DNA of 64,000 nt. Source: Trematomus loennbergii (taxonomy: Eukaryota > Chordata > Actinopteri > Perciformes > Nototheniidae). This document shows positions 21,790-34,240 of this stretch, piece by piece (position 1 is the stretch's first letter; each line of letters opens with the position of its first letter). Below the pieces are notes generated by a model. That model was given only the letters and a program-made list of their open reading frames with translations. It had not been told where the DNA came from and ran no database searches. The position numbers were made by a program, and so were the translations under genes. The stretch spans positions 222,501-286,500 of the forward strand of contig JAAOOA010000183.1 of assembly GCA_012861695.1 (NCBI GenBank), written 5' to 3'.

Positions 21790-22529
21790 GTTCATTTCTT
21801 TGTAAGAGGGCAAACTTACAAAACCTGCAAGGAATCAAATAACTATTTCCTCACTGTATTTATTTCCAGCTACTGTTGAAGACCAGAGGATTCTGTCCAT
21901 CCTTCATTCTGGTCTTCCTGAAACGTGGCTGTGTGGATAGACACTGGACTCTGCAGCTGGCTAACAGCTGTTCATCAGGAAAGGAGAGACCTGGGACAGT
22001 TCTTACACCAGCCCCCGTTACCCCCCCAGCTCCACCTCCAGCACCATAGCAGGGGTCAGGGTTCGCCTGGCAGTAGAGCTGGTTGTGACTTTGATGAAGG
22101 CTCAGTCTCCTCCATCAGAAGTGTTTGTGAGATGGTGGAACAGCTTCTGGACAGCCTGAGTTTTCAGATGGAGTTTCACTGCCCCTCCCAGTGTGGACGT
22201 TCACAACTAAACACTTTGGACATGAGGAGGGGTCGGACGAGACTTTAAGAACTTTTAATCCTATCATAACCGGACTCTTACTATGAGTTACAGCTTACCT
22301 CTGATCAGCAGATGGAGGTCGTCCTTTAAAGTCTAAGAACTCGCCCTTCGACCAGTCGCTCTTTAGGGACAGACAGCTGGGAGTCTGGTCTCTGCTGCTG
22401 GACCCTGAAACAGAGACAGATGCTACATTGGCGTTGCCTTCACTTCATACCGACTACTTTTGTTGTAAGATTAAAGTTAGTTTATTAATAAAGCACATTT
22501 CAGACACAGAGGGAATTCAAAGTGCTTTA
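21790..22529. repeat. Repeat R, unit A, right part
   Basis: Sequence resumes as ATTTCTTTGTAAGAGGGC and continues as in 29936-30576: CTGCAGCTGGCTAACAGCTG, CTCCACCTCCAGCACCATAG, AGATGGAGTTTCACTGCCC and CAGCAGATGGAGGTCGTCC. It ends at about 22445-22529 with the tail TTTATTAATAAAGCACATTT, CAAAGTGCTTTACA, the inverse of the 3' end of many fish L2-related SINEs/LINEs. Confidence 0.7.
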
Positions 22530-22797
22530 CACCGGTGACTTACCTAAAGTCACGTGCATGTATCCCTTGGCATTTGGGAGATATGAGCCTGTACATTTCA
22601 AATACATAACTGCATTGTCTCGGGTATTTGAAGTGTAGAGTACTGTATCTCAACAATGCATTGAGACAGGGAGGTGACACCTGGACTGTGCTATCTTGGC
22701 CACCCTATGATTTATTGGTGTGAAAATTGAGTGAATTGGACAATTACAAAATTCTAGAAGTCTAGCATGGCCGCCAAACTTGGTCCAGGGACACATT
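22530..22797. repeat. Repeat R, unit B, left part
   Basis: Near-identical to 10679-10955 (CACCGGTGACTTACCTAAAG through GGTCCAGGGACACATT). It directly abuts the tail of unit A, so A and B are in tandem. It is interrupted by the hAT element that starts at 22798. Confidence 0.85.
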
Positions 22798-23124
22798 CAG
22801 TGTTCGAAATGGGGGGAGCTCCCCCGAAGGCCGACTTTGAGATAAATAGGGGGAGCCCAAAGAAATCGTGCATATTTGTGTCACACAGATTAGAAATGTT
22901 GAGTTTCTGTAAATAAAAGTTCTTGAAATAAATTAAAGTCATTGTTCATTACAGTTTCTGAATATTCGTTTTACATTTGTGAATATTTCTGTGTGTTGCC
23001 ATCTGTACGTGGCGGTGCTGCATTCTTTACGCTACTTACGTTGCTATGGTTACGGTGGCGCGGTATTTGAAATGTTCATATTGATATTGTTTAACAACAA
23101 CAAATTGGCTTTGTAATAAAGAAA

Positions 23125-25839
23125 ATGGCGAAACGAAAACAGCCAAGCGTCGCAGCTTTTGGTTTCACAAGTAAAGAAGCAAAGGAGTCTAAAATGAAAA
23201 TGTCAACCGAACAACTTTTAGTTCGCCAGCTGTAAGCGGCGTTAGGGTCGATTTTGACAGCTCCACACCGAGGGAAAGGCCTGCCGATGCAGAGCCAGAA
23301 GAGGCTTCGGAAGAGGCTTCGGAAGAGGCTTCGGAAGAGGCTTCGGAAGAGGCTTCGGAAGAGTCTTCGAAGAGGCTTCGGAAGAGGCTTCGGAAGAGGC
23401 TCCAGAAGAGGCTTCGGAAGAGGCTCCGGAAGAGGCTTCAGAAGAGGCTCCGGAAGAGGCTTCGGAAGAGGCTCCGGAAGAGGCTTCAGAAGAGGCTCCG
23501 GAAGAGGCTTCAGAAGAGGCTCCGGAAGAGGCTCCGGAAGAGGCTTCGGAAGAGGCTCCGGAAGAGGCTTCGGAAGAGGCTCCGAAGAGGCTCCGGAAGA
23601 GGCTCCGGAAGAGGCTCCGGAAGAGGCTCCGGAAGAGGCTCCGGAAGAGGCTCCGGAAGAGGCTTCAGAAGAGGCTCCAGAAGAGGCTCCAGAAGAGGCT
23701 CCAGAAGAGGCTTCAGAAGAGGCTCCAGAAGAGGCTTCAGAAGAGGCTTCGGAAGAGGCTTCAGAAGAGGCTTCAGAAGAGGCTTCAGAAGAGGCTCCAG
23801 AAGAGGCTTCAGAAGAGGCTTCAACAACCGCGACAGCCTCCGGTTCCACCTGCTCTAGCGAACCTGACGCTGGCGATGCCCATGACGGCCTGCCTTTTAA
23901 CTGGACACTGAAAAGATGGAGTGAGTGGAAAGAAAAGTATCCATGGCTTTTCATAACAAATAAAAAATGTGGATGTGAGATTTGCAAAGAGGCAAAAACT
24001 ATATTGATCTCCTTGCTGCTTGCAGAAAAATCCACCGGAGTGCACCTTTCACCAGAATGCATTCAGGGAAAAGTCAGCTGTGATCAACTAAATAACCTGC
24101 GAAAAAAGATCTATAAGCACCATAAGAGCCAGGCACACGAAAAAGAGATCGACATTTCGGAGATGAGAAAGATGTCCTACCAAACAAGGTATTGGCAATC
24201 AATGCTGATCTAATGCAGGAAACACATCGTTCAGATCTGCCTATATGATTGCCAAAGAAGAAATGTCCTACAGAAAGCTACCTGCTGTAATGTTCCTACA
24301 AAAACTCAATGGTGCTACCGTAGGGACTGTGCACAAATCGGACCATGCTTGTGCTGAAATAATCAGGCATATCGCAGAGGAAATGAGAGCTACATTTGTT
24401 TCCAACGTAAAAGACATGGGCTCACTAATTAGCATCACAATAGATGAGCACAGTTCATGGGCGGGCCTACATGATTATTTACGTCCGATGGGACATGACA
24501 GGAAAAGGGAAGTGGACAATGTTCTCTTGGATATTGTTGAGCTTTCAGAAGGTACGGATGCTAACTCGCTGTACAGAAGTTTGAGGAAAAGCTTAAAACA
24601 AGCTGGACTGGATGACGAGTTCTTGGGGAAAAACCTCAATAGCAACGGATGGAGCAGCAGTACTCACAGGCAGAGTTGGGGGACTTGTGACAAACTCAAA
24701 CAGGATTTCCCCAAAGTGCAGTCTATTCACTGTCTAGCCCACCGACTAGAATTGGCTGTCAAGGATTGCCTTAAAGAAGTAGCTGGGTGTAATCAATTTG
24801 AGTTTTTTGTTGCAAAACTGTATGCTCTCTCACCAGTCATCAAAAATGCCCGTTTGCTCCAAGAAGCAGCAGCAGAATTAAACGTGCAAATATTGAAAAT
24901 AGGCCACATTTTCACTCTTCGTTGGGTGGCTAGTAGTTTTCAGACTGTGAAAGCTGTCTGGAAAGATTATCACGCACTGGCACGCCAATTCAAAACAGCA
25001 ACAGACCACACATCATCTCGCAGTGACACAGAGAGACAGAAATTCAGGGGACTGCACAAACTCCTCACGAGCGCTGGATTTCGGCTGATTTGGCAACAAT
25101 GAAGGATGTTCTTCGAGAACTTAAAAGCCTGTCGCTAAAACTGCAACGCAGAGAAACATCTTTGGTCGATGCAAGTTGCTACATTCAGCAGACCATCGAT
25201 GTGTTGACAGCTATGAAAATCAGTGGCGGAAAGTCCACACAGAAAGTGGAAGAAGGCATTGCTACTGGCATGTTCAAGGATGTTGAGCTCTCAGAGAGCA
25301 GGCCCAAGATAAACCGTCTGCAGTTTTACCAGTCTATAATAGACAGTTTGAAGACTGCCTGAACCGGACCTGGTCCGCATGCTAAACCACTGGACAAGCG
25401 CTTTTGGCCCGAACAACGGAGCGCCCTGATCCTCTATGGGGAGAATGAAGTACGTGCACTGGCAAAAGTACTGGGGGAACCGGCCCGAGAGGCCATTGAG
25501 GAGTTTCGGGACTACAAATTAGAGAATAAATCTCCAGGGAAAGCCCTGCATAAACTGCAGACAGCGAGCAAGACCTTTCTGCCTCCATCAGCTGAGTGTG
25601 AGAGGGGGTTTTCTGCCGTCAATTCGACCGACACCGACAAACGCAACAAGTTGTGGGAGAAGAGCCTCTTCTCGCTTCTCTTCGTAGACATCAATGCCCC
25701 CCCCCCCCCGGAGCAATTCGACCCTCAGCCATTTGTGCGGTCTTGGATCAAAGCTGGACACAAACCCTCCACATCATGGGTTCCGGGACCGAAAGCGAAG
25801 AAGAAGCCGCCCAGGTCCCTGTGGTCGCTTTTACAGTAA
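23125..25839 (+). pseudogene. hAT transposase (KIAA1586/ZBED-like), few frameshifts
   Basis: hAT transposases cut and paste through an RNase H-like core. The probable start is the ATG at 23125 (MAKRKQPSVAAFGFTSKEAK). A stop at 23233 and shifts in the 12-bp array break the N-terminus. Then come a zinc-binding stretch (KRWSEWKEKYPWLF, CGCEICKEAK, HHKSQAHEKE), the RNase H-like core (ISITIDEHSSWAG, QSIHCLAHRLELAVKDC, FTLRWVASSFQTVKAVW) and the C-terminal hAT dimerisation block (FLPPSAECERGFSAVNSTDT). Breaks are seen near 24205, 25085 and 25364; from about 25385 to the stop at 25839 the frame is clean. The low number of lesions suggests a young element. Attribution to a named subfamily is from memory of general layout. 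Confidence 0.88.
23283..23826. repeat. 12-bp coding minisatellite (EEAS/EEAP)
   Basis: About 45 copies of GGAAGAGGCTTC or GGAAGAGGCTCC with A/G variants. In the transposase frame it encodes EEAS/EEAP; the other sense frames give RLRK-like and GRGF-like polymers and the antisense gives LPKP/SGAS-like polymers, since no frame of the unit contains a stop. One-base gaps near 23368 and 23583 move the frame within the array. The flanking frame (ADAEPEEAS at the start, EEASTTATASGS at the end) fixes the acidic reading as the original one. Confidence 0.93.
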
Positions 25840-25892
25840 GGTAAGAGAGTCCATTTGACTGTTTGAGCTTTGTGTTTGTTTGGACTGGCCCC

Positions 25893-25926
25893 ACACACAC
25901 ACACACACACACACAACACACACACA

Positions 25927-25957
<31 letters not shown>

Positions 25958-25962
25958 CACAG
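25893..25962. repeat. CA microsatellite in the hAT 3' region
   Basis: Alternating (AC)n broken by AACA and CCAC. It marks the point where homology with the duplicated copy (28089 on) begins. Confidence 0.95.
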
Positions 25963-26565
25963 GAAGCCCCTTCCTTCCCCTTCTGCTGAAAAAAAGAGGC
26001 TATGACACACATGTCATGCACACATACAAAAATTAAAATAAATAAAGTTTTGAATTACGTGGAAGTTTGAATTCCATAGACTGTTGGATTAGGCCTACAT
26101 GTGTGGTGTAGTGTAGTATTAACATTTCCATTCATTGTTGTTGCTCAATAATAAATCATTGGTTTTGGATAGCTAGTCTCATTATTTCTTGGATTAATTT
26201 CAACTCATTTCAATTCTGAGGCCGCCGTGCCTATGTTATATAGCCTATACACATCTGAGAAACGTTGCCATGTGTCCCCAACAGCAGCTGATGTCGTTGC
26301 TTTGTTTGTTGCAATTAAATAAATGTTGGCTAATGGCTATCAATTGGTTTTGAAACGGTAGCCTCATGTTGTTATTCATTCTCTCTGAAATGTTATTGTG
26401 CTTTGGCAGTAATACCGTCTGTAGTAGTAGCAGAGTGTTTTTATAGCAATTGATTGCATCCGCGCTGCTGCGCCAGTCAACAGAGCGTGCGTGTGACATG
26501 TTTAGTAGCAGATGTGCACTAAAAAATAGGGCTCCCCCGAAAGCAAATGGGTAATTCGAACACTG

Positions 26566-27162
26566 GACACATTGGGTCCTTTGGATCACACCCACAACGT
26601 TTGGGGGCCATGCACACCTGCTTTGGACCCCTCTGGGTCTGGGTGTTTTAGGAGCGCCCAGCCATTTACGGGACTTTTGGGCGAAACCGGCCTTGAGTTA
26701 TGGCATTTTGGGGCGAAGTGGGAGTTTTGGGCAGAATGGGCCTTTAGCCCCCAATAAGGGGTCCCACGAAGTGGACTCGGGGTACTCGAAGCGTACGGGG
26801 CCCGCATGCACGTAGCACCCCCAACAGCCAAAAGCGTGTTGGTGCAGCGCCCCGGCCACTTCCTGCCGGCATCAGGCAATTTGTATACAAAGTGGCCGTA
26901 GTGGTCCATCGCTAGGGACAGCCTGAGTTTTCAGATGGAGTTTCACTGCCCTCCCAGTGTGGACGTTCACACTAAACACTTTGGACATGAGGAGGGGTCG
27001 GACAACACTTTATACAAACTGGTTTTATTCTATCATAACCGGACTCTTACTATGAGTTACAGCTTACTTCTGATCAGCAGATGGAGGTCGTCCTTTAAAG
27101 TTCATGAAGGCGTCCTTCGACCGGTCGCTCTTTAGGGACAGACAGCTGGGAGAGTCTGGTCT
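26566..27162. repeat. Repeat R, unit B, right part (with internal deletion)
   Basis: R resumes at GACACATTGGGTCC. At about 26912-26920 it jumps from GGTCCATCGCTAGG directly to GACAGCCTGAGTTTTC, omitting the segment present in unit D at 29820-30287. It stops after GAGAGTCTGGTCT. Unit C has the identical junction. Confidence 0.85.
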
Positions 27163-28969
<1,807 letters not shown>

Positions 28970-29745
28970 GACACATTGGGTCCTTTGGATCACACCCACA
29001 ACGTTTGGGGGCCATGCACACCTGCTTTGGACCCCTCTGGGTCTGGGTGTTTTAGGAGCGCCCAGCCATTTCCGGGACTTTTGGGCGAAACCGGCCTTGA
29101 GTTATGGCATTTTGGGGCGAAGTGGGAGTTTTGGGCAGAATGGGCCTTTAGCCCCCAATAAGGGGTCCCACGAAGTGGACTCGGGGTACTTGAAGCGTAC
29201 GGGGCCCGCATGCACGTAGCACCCCCAACAGCCAAAAGCGTGTTGGTGCAGCGCCCCGGCCACTTCCTGCCGGCATCAGGCAATTTGTATACAAAGTGGC
29301 CGTAGTGGTCCATCGCTAGGGACAGCCTGAGTTTTCAGATGGAGTTTCACTGCCCCTCCCAGTGTGGACGTTCACAACTAAACACTTTGGACATGAGGAG
29401 GGGTCGGACAACACTTTAACAACTTTTATTCTATCATAACCGGACTCTTACTATGAGTTACAGCTTACTTCTGATCAGCAGATGGAGGTCGTCCTTTAAA
29501 GTCTATGTCGGCGTCCTTCGACCTGTCGCTCTTTAGGGACAGACAGCTGGGAGAGTCTGGTCTCTGCTGCTGGACCCTGAAACAGAAACAGATGCATACA
29601 TTGGCGTTGCCTTCACTTCATACCGACTACTTTTGTTGTAAGATTAAAGTTAGTTTATTAATAAAGCACATTTCAGACACAGAGGGAATTCAAAGTGCTT
29701 TACATAGGCATTAACACATAATCATTTAAATACATAAAGAGATCA
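28970..29745. repeat. Repeat R, unit C, plus SINE/LINE-like tail
   Basis: Repeats 26566-27162, including the same GCTAGG-GACAGCC deletion junction at about 29318-29325, and then extends further than unit B through GGACCCTGAAACAGAAACAG and the tail TTTATTAATAAAGCACATTT (29655) to about 29745, as at the end of unit A. Confidence 0.85.
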
Positions 29746-29750
29746 AATAA

Positions 29751-30576
29751 GCGCCCCGGCCACTTCCTGCCGGCATCAGGCAATTTGTATACAAAGTGGC
29801 CGTAGTGGTCCATCGCTAGGCACTCTGTACATGTCCGGGAAGAAACCCATGTTACGGCTGTCTATAAGTAGGCCCTTTCACTAACTCTCACTGTTAAAAT
29901 AAACCTACCGTTAAAATGATAGACTGTTCATTTCTTTGTAAGAGGGCAAACTTACAAAACCTGCAAGGAATCAAATAACTATTTCCTTCACTGTATTTAT
30001 TTCCAGCTACTGTTGAAGACCAGAGGATTCTGTCCATCCTTCATTCTGGTCTTCCTGAAACGTGGCTGTGTGGATAGACACTGGACTCTGCAGCTGGCTA
30101 ACAGCTGTTCATCAGGAAAGGAAAGACCTAGGGACAGTTCTTACACCAGCCCCCGTTACCCCCCAGCTCCACCTCCAGCACCATAGCAGGGGTCAGGGTT
30201 CACCTGGCAGTAGAGCTGGTTGTGACTTTGATGAAGGCTCAGTCTCCTCCATCAGAAGTGTTTGTGAGATGGTGGAACAGCTTCTGGACAGCCTGAGTTT
30301 TCAGATGGAGTTTCACTGCCCCTCCCAGTGTGGACGTTCACAACTAAACACTTTGGACATGAGGAGGGGTCGGACAACACTTTATACAAACTGGTTTTAT
30401 TCTATCATAACCGGACTCTTACTATGAGTTACAGCTTACTTCTGATCAGCAGATGGAGGTCGTCCTTTAAAGTCCATGACGTCGTCCTTCGAGGCGTCGC
30501 TCTTTAGGGACAGACAGCTGGGAGAGTCTGGTCTCTGCTGCTGGACCCTGAAACAGAAACAGATGCATACATTGGC
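29751..30576. repeat. Repeat R, unit D, with intact BEL target site
   Basis: Starts abruptly at GCGCCCCGGCCACTTCCTGC and runs undeleted to ACATTGGC. At 29926-29936 it reads ACTGTTCATTTC across the point where unit A holds the BEL/Pao element, so it represents the pre-insertion allele of the repeat. Confidence 0.85.
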
Positions 30577-30647
30577 ACGCTGGAGAAAAATGATGAAATA
30601 TATGTTTAATTTAAAGTCATTTTATATAACCATGTAGTGGTATAAAT

Positions 30648-31378
30648 TAGGGGTGTCACGGTTCACAGAATTCACGGTTCGGTACAACAAGAAAAAGCTA
30701 AATAAAGTCCCAAATGCATAATTCCAAGGTTGTTGTTATTTATTTTTGAACAGTAGTGCAAGTTTCAGTATAAAAATAAGGAACTCTAACATTTTGAATA
30801 ATGAATGTATTACACAGTTAAAAACAAACCCCAAACAGTAGCACACACTCAGATGGCCGTATTATCTATAATGGCTGATGTCAAACAAAAAGTTTTCATC
30901 AAGCTGTAAAACTAAAAAGAATGTCTTGAAAATATTACTAAATAAATAATAAGACAGTGTTTCAAAGGCGCATAGCCTATATATGGAAATAGCTTCCATT
31001 ATTTATTTTGGTCTCTTGGCTTTCATGTCTATTGGCTCGTTATTGGAGTCCACAGGGAACCAGAAATGTTCCCACACAGCTGATTTCAAAGAAGCAGGTG
31101 GGTTCTAGCTCCTGTGTGTTATCTGAAATCGCCATATTCATTTTTCTTCTTCTTGTATTTTGTTCGTTTTGTTTTCTTCTTTTCTTCATTTGTTGTTTAA
31201 GGGCGGCTGGCAAACAGCTTGTAGGCGCAATACCGCCCCCTGGATTATATATAGTGTAATGGATACTGCCCTGAGTGACAGACTTTTTCCCACTCATAAA
31301 AAAAGGCGTATTCGTCGTGTGACTGCATGTGCCGAACCCTGACGGTTCAGGACGAATACGGATACCGTTACACCTCTA
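30648..31378. mobile_element. hAT MITE, 731 bp, with perfect TSD
   Basis: Ends TAGGGGTGTCACGGT and ACCGTTACACCTCTA form an imperfect inverted repeat; GTATAAAT is duplicated exactly on both sides (30640-30647, 31379-31386). Subterminal CACGGTTCGGTAC on the left and GACGGTTCAGGACGAATACG on the right are typical of a common fish hAT family. Three small open frames inside (31008-31342) are not transposase. Confidence 0.92.
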
Positions 31379-31386
31379 GTATAAAT

Positions 31387-32460
31387 CCATCTGTATTGCC
31401 GATGTGTGAACAGACTGTAATTAAAATGTAAAACTTAAGCGTTCTCGAGTGTCCTATATCAGCTGCTCTCTATGTAAAGGACTTGTGAAGACGTGAAGTT
31501 TATCTACAAAGTGCCTGTCCTCTCTTCAGCTGCCCTACAGCCAGCAGTGTGAAGCTAATGTAAAAACATCTGTCTTTATTGGATAACAGCGAGTTCATGC
31601 AGACTCCGGTCTGATCTGGCCGGTTAAGTGCTGAGCTTTCTGTTTGCAGATTTAAGTTACAGTTAGCTCGCTAATGTTACCGTAGCAAAAATACTACCTG
31701 AGCTGATAGTTGACTAGCTTGCAGTACATCGAAAATAACTAACAGTTGCTCCCTCTAGTTTCAAAAGTCTAGTTTGTTGTTTGCGTCTACAGTCTCTGTG
31801 TAGAATAACAGTAGCAACAAGAACCTGTGGGCTCACGTGCGCCCCCTGCAGTGCGGCAGAGGTTATGGCTGCCTCTCCTGGTGCTTTTTTCATTGCCGTC
31901 GTATGATGAGACCAGCGAGCCTAAATATCATATCTATGTGAAATAAGTTATTTAGAGAGGATGGATGGCGAGGATAAATGTAATAAAGGGATCTACAAAC
32001 ATTACATTGGTGACCTACAGTGAGATGGTAACAGGCATGCGCTTAGGGCCCGCTTTCCAGCCAGTTTCTGTGGGGTGACGCATTCTGAGGTGAGGCAGAT
32101 CTCATCTGTGCCTCACCTCACCCCACAGTAACTGGCTTGAGCGCACTCACAAAATAAGTGCCCGCGCTAAATTAGTGCCCGCGCTCCAGCAAGTTACTGT
32201 GGGCTTACGAGAGGCAGAGCACATCCCTGCCTCACTTCTCATCGCTCCCGTAGCGGAGCTCGGCAAATTAGCTGAGTTTGACTATAAAAAGCGATTGGAA
32301 TCAACCATAAATCACACTTACAACACAGATCAGTGGAGACATTTTATTATTATTACTATTTAGTTTTTCATTAGTTGTTTTTCCGTTACATTGGAGTATG
32401 ACAGGTGAGGCTCTGCCTCCCCTGCCTCCCTGACTGCACGTCGCTGCAAGTGACGTAACG
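31387..32460. other. Non-coding stretch, no gene recognised
   Basis: Between 32040 and 32240 there are imperfect inverted pieces around CCACAGTAACTGGC / GCCAGTTTCTGTGG (about 32060-32078 and 32121-32140), which suggests the end of another DNA transposon. I could not find its boundaries. Confidence 0.4.
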
Positions 32461-32830
32461 ACGATCCAAATGGCCCAATCCCCAGAGCTCCTCACACACA
32501 CACACTCAGCCTTATTTTTCTCAGCTGCAACTCTGCGGATTTCTCAGCCTGGACTCAGCCTGAGACAGCGGGACGCAGCTCGGCCCGGCCCGGGCTCGGC
32601 CCGGGCTCGGCCCGGGCCTCGCTGCGTCCCGCTGTCTCAGGCCGTGTCCTGCCGTCCCGCAGACCCCACGCAGCAACCAGGAAAAGACACCAGTAACCCA
32701 GCTCACACTGTCCGCTCCTCACAGCAGCGAGCCGCACAACGTCCCGCCAACACGAGCTCCAACAAGCCATTTAGGACAGAGAGTGAATACACATACTATA
32801 CAGAGATGCTGTATGAGAAACCAATGTGAG
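32461..32830. other. GC-rich, CpG-dense block
   Basis: This 370-bp block is far richer in C, G and CpG than its AT-rich neighbours. It contains the hairpin at 32558-32642. A plus-strand frame of 119 codons spans it (32470-32829), but its composition (RPGPGSARARPGP) follows the GC-rich repeats and I do not treat it as a gene. The right end merges into an interspersed repeat ending TGACATGGGACCTTTAA at about 32922, a common fish transposon terminus. Confidence 0.5.
32558..32642. other. Perfect 22-bp inverted repeat with GC-only-like loop
   Basis: The arms at 32558-32579 and 32621-32642 are exact reverse complements (core TGAGACAGCGGGACGCAGC). The 41-base spacer is built of CGGCCCGGGCT units and can itself fold. 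A transcript from either strand would form a very stable stem-loop. Confidence 0.9.
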
Positions 32831-33863
32831 TTTGGAACATTGCACAATGTAAATCTATTCTAGTAGACCTCAACTATGGAATTATGATCAGTAGAAATGG
32901 CCATGACATGGGACCTTTAACTGATTGAGTTATGATGAAGATCGTCAGCTGTCTTCCTCTTCTGTGTTTTACCTCCAATACGTAAAGGATGCAGCACCAA
33001 CTTCTCTCCACATATCAAACATACCGGTAAGCCAGCATCGTTTGCTGTGAAAGCAGATAACTCTGTCCATGCAGAATTAAACCCTCTGTGTTCCTCCCAT
33101 ACTTTTCTTTTCTTTGATTTATCCCTAGTTCGCTCATCGAGCCGGGGGTCAGGTTATTCGCCTGCAAGAAAAGGCGCTGGCAGGATATGACGCATATTTT
33201 AGTTGACCTAATTAAAACCGTTTTTTAAAAATGTTTATGTGTCACAGTATCACCTCAAAATACGAAACATTTTCAACCGTGCAACAAAATATAAATAGTC
33301 CTACAAATATTTGTATTTTATTTCCGTCTTATTTCTGTCTAAGCTCAAGGGAGCCAGAGCAGAGGGCTTAAAGAGCCACATGCGGCTCGAGAGGCGCGGG
33401 TTGCGTAATGAGGAAGTAGGCGTGGTTAAATCTAAACTGGGTTGCAAAAACGATAGACGCCGGAGGCGGGCAGCGTCAGGTAAAAACAGTTCTTTAGCCT
33501 TCCCAAACCTGAGCCTCACGCGCCGCCTATAGCTGCTTCATAACGTTAGCTGATACAGTCATCTGGAAACAGCAGCCCAGTATTATGGATGTTTTACAGA
33601 CAGGTTTCAGATAGTGGCGTTATTCTAAATGTGATATATGATTGTAATGTCACGTCAGGGTTTGGGCCGATGCCCAGGATGCTAACTGCAGTTCACTTAA
33701 CGCCCACTGACGTCGCTAATAACCAGGGTTTCCTGAAGGTTACACAGAGAAGCTTTAACACAGACAACAACTGACTTTATCTCAAACCGCTTTTAGATGT
33801 TATTCTTACCCCCCATCAGCTGATTGAGGCTCCATTGAGCGGTCACTCTTTGAGCACAAACAG
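32831..33863. other. Non-coding stretch with a hAT-like scrap
   Basis: At about 33360-33405 the sequence GAGCCACATGCGGCTCGAGAG resembles the end of a widespread hAT family. Nothing else is recognised. The antiparallel frames at 33301-33532 overlap this scrap and look spurious. Confidence 0.4.
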
Positions 33864-33935
33864 CAGGTCCAGGTCCAGGTCCAGGTCCAGGTCCAGGTCC
33901 AGGTCCAGGTCAGTTCCAGGTCCAGGTCCAGGTCT
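33864..33935. repeat. Hexamer microsatellite (CCAGGT)n
   Basis: About 12 copies of CCAGGT, one interrupted by CAGTT. It gives an RSRSRS polymer frame on the plus strand. Confidence 0.95.
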
Positions 33936-33939
33936 TTGT

Positions 33940-34240
33940 ACTTCTACTCCACACAGTTCAGAGGTAAATGGTGTACTTATACTCCACTACATTTATTTAA
34001 TACCTTTAGTTACTTTACAGATCTGGATTACTGATTAGTCACTTCTACTGCACTACAGAGGTACATGGTGTACTTCTACTACAGATCAGAGGCCCCCCGG
34101 AATCCCCCTGAGGGCACAGAGAGACGCCTAATGCTGCTGTGTACTTCTACTGCACTACAGAGATACATGGTGTACTTTTCCTCCACTACATGTATTAATA
34201 CCTTTAGTTACTTCACAGATGTGGATGAATGATGTGAAAT
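33940..34240. repeat. Diverged tandem ACTTCTACTGCACTACAGAG repeats
   Basis: Three to four copies of a unit including TACTTCTACTGCACTACAGA and ACATGGTGTACTT (33941, 34042, 34141). The inverse of the same repeat lies directly upstream of the protease exon at 51868-51935. Between two of the copies is a fragment of protease intron and exon (34081-34130). Confidence 0.7.
34081..34107 (-). pseudogene. Scrap of trypsin-like protease terminal exon
   Basis: On the minus strand, GTGCCCTCAG|GGGGATTCCGG gives the acceptor and the first codons GDSGGPLIC, differing from 51958-51984 by one silent base (GAT for GAC). The preceding intron (GCGTCTCTCTGTGCCCTCAG and on through GCTGTGTACTTCTACTGC) also matches. 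Homology ends after GATCTGT, where the surrounding short repeat takes over. It is far too short to function. Confidence 0.8.

Larger units (their letters stand above)
22798..26565 (+). mobile_element. hAT transposon with nearly complete transposase (3.77 kb)
   Basis: Termini CAGTGTTCGAA and TTCGAACACTG are perfect inverted repeats and the flanks are an exact 8-bp duplication GACACATT (22790-22797, 26566-26573). Removing the element and one duplication restores repeat R as seen in unit A. The left end is followed by a GGGGGGAGCTCCCCC palindrome and the right end is preceded by GGGCTCCCCCGAAAG. The transposase pseudogene fills 23125-25839, and the 3' UTR carries a CA microsatellite. A partial duplicate of the right end is at 28089-28969. 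Confidence 0.95.

Noticed and set aside
32470..32829. 119-codon plus frame over the GC-rich block
   Set aside because: Composition is driven by CGGCCCGGG repeats and hairpin arms; no known domain and no splice or start evidence.
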